DNA of 64,000 nt from Streptococcus azizii (lineage in GTDB: Bacteria > Bacillota > Bacilli > Lactobacillales > Streptococcaceae): the NCBI RefSeq assembly GCF_001984715.1, contig NZ_MSPR01000006.1, forward strand, positions 46,805-110,804, written 5' to 3'. Positions 62,355 to 64,000 of this stretch are shown here, piece by piece. The position numbers were made by a program, and so were the translations under genes. The notes under the pieces are model-generated. The model saw only the letters and a list, made by a program, of their open reading frames with translations. It did not search any database and was not told where the DNA came from. Each line of letters begins with the position of its first letter. The first letter of the stretch is position 1.

Positions 62355-63563
62355 CTATCTTTCGTCAGCTGTATGGACGATTGTATGGTAGGCAGCAAGA
62401 GCACAGGCGCCTCTGGCACCGCGATAAGGGGTAAAGTCTAGAACTTCAACATCAAGATTGTTTTTAGTGGGAATAAAATGAAGTTGCCTGTTGATGCGCT
62501 CAATCAATTTATCTTTCAAATCTAGCTGGTTGAGTAATTCACTGTTGATGAATATCTTATGGGCATCGTACAGGATGAGGGTATTCGAGATAGACATGGC
62601 TAAAAATTGCAGGCCCGCTTCGATTTTATCCATGATGAAAGAATCACCAAGTTGGTAAGCATGGATAACAATGCTCAAATCTATTTCCTCTGGGGAATTT
62701 ACTAAACTCTTTAAAACTGTATTGCTAGAGTATGTAAAAAGGAGTTTTGCATTTTCGATGAGCCAGGTGTCAGAAATATAGGTTTGTAGGCAACCGCGTT
62801 TGCCACATTCACAAGGTTGCCCTTGAATATCGACGATTGTATGTCCTAGTTCACCAATGTAGTGGTTCTTTTTTACCGCAATGCGTTGGTGATGAAAAAA
62901 GGAGGCAAAGATACCTGGTCCAATATGGAGAAATAAAAATTGATCGGGTGATTCTTCAGAATCAAAGAGGTATTCTGCTAACGCCATACATTCGACATTA
63001 TTTTCTATAACAATAGGGAGCTGGATTTTTTTCTTTATTTCATTTAAATTAAAATGGTTCCAATTTTGATTGTTAGAAACAATAGATTGCTGAAGAGTAT
63101 CGAAATGACCAGGGATGGAAATTCCCACCCCTGAGCAATGGAGCTCCTCATACTGTAATAGCATTTCTTCGATCAGGGAGATAATCACATGGTTGATATT
63201 TTCCAGAGAGTAGTCTCCCATTTTGATATAGTTTGTGGCTAATATCTTACCTACTGTATTGGTAGTTACGACGGCGATACCTTTTACTGTGAATTCAATA
63301 CCGATTAAATAGGAGCGGTTCTCATTGATACTAAGGACTTTACGGCTACGCCCCGACCCCTTGCGCTCTCTAATCTCATGCCCTGTTTCAAAAATCTTTT
63401 GTTGACGGATAAGGTCTGTGACAATATGGGTCACTGTCGCGGGGGCTAGTTTCAACTCTGTTGCGATTTTGGCACGAGATACAATTCTATTGCGATAGAT
63501 AAATTCCATGACTCGGGCAATATGTTGAAGAATATTTTCAGAGTTTTTTGTAGAAACCTGCAT
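62355..63563 (-). CDS. ROK-family (NagC/XylR-type) sugar-responsive repressor
   Basis: A 402-residue regulator. The N-terminal winged helix (IVSRAKIATELKLAPATVTHIVTDLIRQQKIFETG) is followed by a ROK sugar-kinase-like domain with the metal motif GELGHTIVDIQGQPCECGKRGCLQTY (His and three Cys). The phosphate-binding segment is divergent (LIGIEFTVKGIAVVTT), as usual for repressors rather than kinases. ATG at 63,561-63,563 is chosen over 63,584 because AAAGGAGG lies just upstream. It probably controls a sugar operon outside the window. Confidence 0.88.
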   Translation of the reverse strand: MQVSTKNSENILQHIARVMEFIYRNRIVSRAKIATELKLAPATVTHIVTDLIRQQKIFETGHEIRERKGSGRSRKVLSINENRSYLIGIEFTVKGIAVVTTNTVGKILATNYIKMGDYSLENINHVIISLIEEMLLQYEELHCSGVGISIPGHFDTLQQSIVSNNQNWNHFNLNEIKKKIQLPIVIENNVECMALAEYLFDSEESPDQFLFLHIGPGIFASFFHHQRIAVKKNHYIGELGHTIVDIQGQPCECGKRGCLQTYISDTWLIENAKLLFTYSSNTVLKSLVNSPEEIDLSIVIHAYQLGDSFIMDKIEAGLQFLAMSISNTLILYDAHKIFINSELLNQLDLKDKLIERINRQLHFIPTKNNLDVEVLDFTPYRGARGACALAAYHTIVHTADER

Positions 63564-63584
63564 GATTTCCTCCTTTGTATGCAC

Positions 63585-63872
63585 TAACTAGGCAGGGATA
63601 GAAAAAGACTATAAAGACATAAGAGAGATACTTATAGCGCTTCCGAAAAGTGGGGATAAATTCTTTCTCTTGACTGTTTCTATTATTGTATCATAGATGG
63701 GGTAAAAATGCCCAAGTAGGAAAGGATTTCTTGTAAAAAGTTGGCAACATCTAGTGTCAACCTGCAGAAAGCATTTCGATAGAGAGTTCCTCCAAGATAT
63801 TTTTTTAATTTTAGTTTATTTTTTTAAATAAAAACTAGACAATAAACCGTTTTCATGGTATTATGTTTTTAT
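63585..63872. promoter_or_regulatory. intergenic region upstream of the ROK gene
   Basis: About 290 bases without a gene. Toward the right, TTTTCATGGTATTATGTTTTTATAAG contains a -10-like TATTATGTTTTTATA stretch reading rightward; the sequence is then interrupted by the IS200-type left end at about 63,873. No operator can be named with confidence. Confidence 0.35.
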
Positions 63873-64000
63873 AAGTCATAACCACCCGTGAAAACGGGTG
63901 GCTTGTACACCGGCTGTAAGCCGTTTCTCTCCAGCGACGTCTAAAGACGTTCGCTGAACTTCGTTCAGGTTAGTGCTATAATTACTTGACTAATGCCCGT
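63873..64000. mobile_element. left end of a second IS200/IS605-type element (runs off window)
   Basis: Nearly identical to 9,987-10,114, with one difference seen (GGCTGTAAGCC here, GGCTATAAGCC there), starting AAGTCATAACCACCCGTG with the CCACCCGT/ACGGGTGG hairpin. The transposase lies outside the window. Confidence 0.85.

Noticed and set aside
62202..62441. 79-codon plus-strand frame before the ROK gene
   Set aside because: Overlaps the 3' end of the ROK gene in antisense and shows no ribosome binding site or recognizable motif.
63630..63660. Catabolite-responsive cre site near TAGCGCTTCC upstream of the ROK gene
   Set aside because: Too many mismatches to the cre consensus to support it by eye.

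Overview
The window looks like a Streptococcus chromosome, most probably S. suis. It is low-GC, has AGGAGG-type ribosome binding sites, and carries a Tn5252/ICESa2603-type conjugative backbone next to ordinary streptococcal metabolic genes. Species is an inference; no rRNA or housekeeping marker is present. Positions 1 to about 56,340 are one integrative and conjugative element (ICE) that enters from the left with no integrase in view. Positions about 58,000 to 64,000 are chromosomal: an iron-type alcohol dehydrogenase, an LtrA-family membrane protein, a HAD phosphatase and a ROK regulator.

ICE layout. 1-9,995 is the mating-pore block: PcfB-like protein, VirD4 coupling ATPase, small membrane protein, VirB6-like channel, PrgI-like protein, VirB4 ATPase, and a two-domain cell-wall hydrolase. 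An IS200-type element with a dead transposase follows, then an AbiEi/AbiEii toxin-antitoxin pair read leftward from an 18-bp perfect operator palindrome. A long LPXTG adhesin gene (12,411-19,941) is split by a complete group II intron of about 2.6 kb whose reverse transcriptase is frameshifted. Next comes a giant methylase/SNF2 helicase whose last part is replaced by an integrative mobilizable element (about 26,600-37,590). That element carries tet(O), three sigma-like regulators (one with a nonsense codon), a RepA-type ATPase, a MobV relaxase with an oriT-like hairpin between two pairs of facing repeats, ParB, a PC4-like protein and a large serine recombinase. The backbone resumes with a toprim protein and small genes.

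Two cargo systems follow. 39,843-43,943 is a type II CBASS anti-phage operon: CD-NTase, E1/E2 fusion Cap2, JAMM protease Cap3 and a 2TM effector. The ICE mobilization genes (two MobC-like proteins and a MobP-type relaxase, 44,215-46,920) come next. 47,251-56,092 is a lasso-peptide biosynthetic cluster, the most interesting locus here. It has two short precursor genes absent from any long-ORF view, each with a canonical lasso leader and a Gly1...Asp9 ring; a cyclase; a PqqD-like recognition protein; and a protein that fuses the leader protease to the ABC exporter. A three-gene immunity-type ABC transporter and a two-component system complete it. A direct-repeat pair with 11-bp periodicity lies upstream of each precursor gene, and an attenuator-like hairpin separates the precursors from the processing genes.

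The ICE right end is scrambled. After the lasso operon terminator come a probable group II intron 5' fragment, a truncated RpiR regulator and an IS630 remnant, then chromosomal genes. Two related MITE-like repeats sit among the chromosomal genes, and a second copy of the IS200-type left end runs off the right edge of the window.
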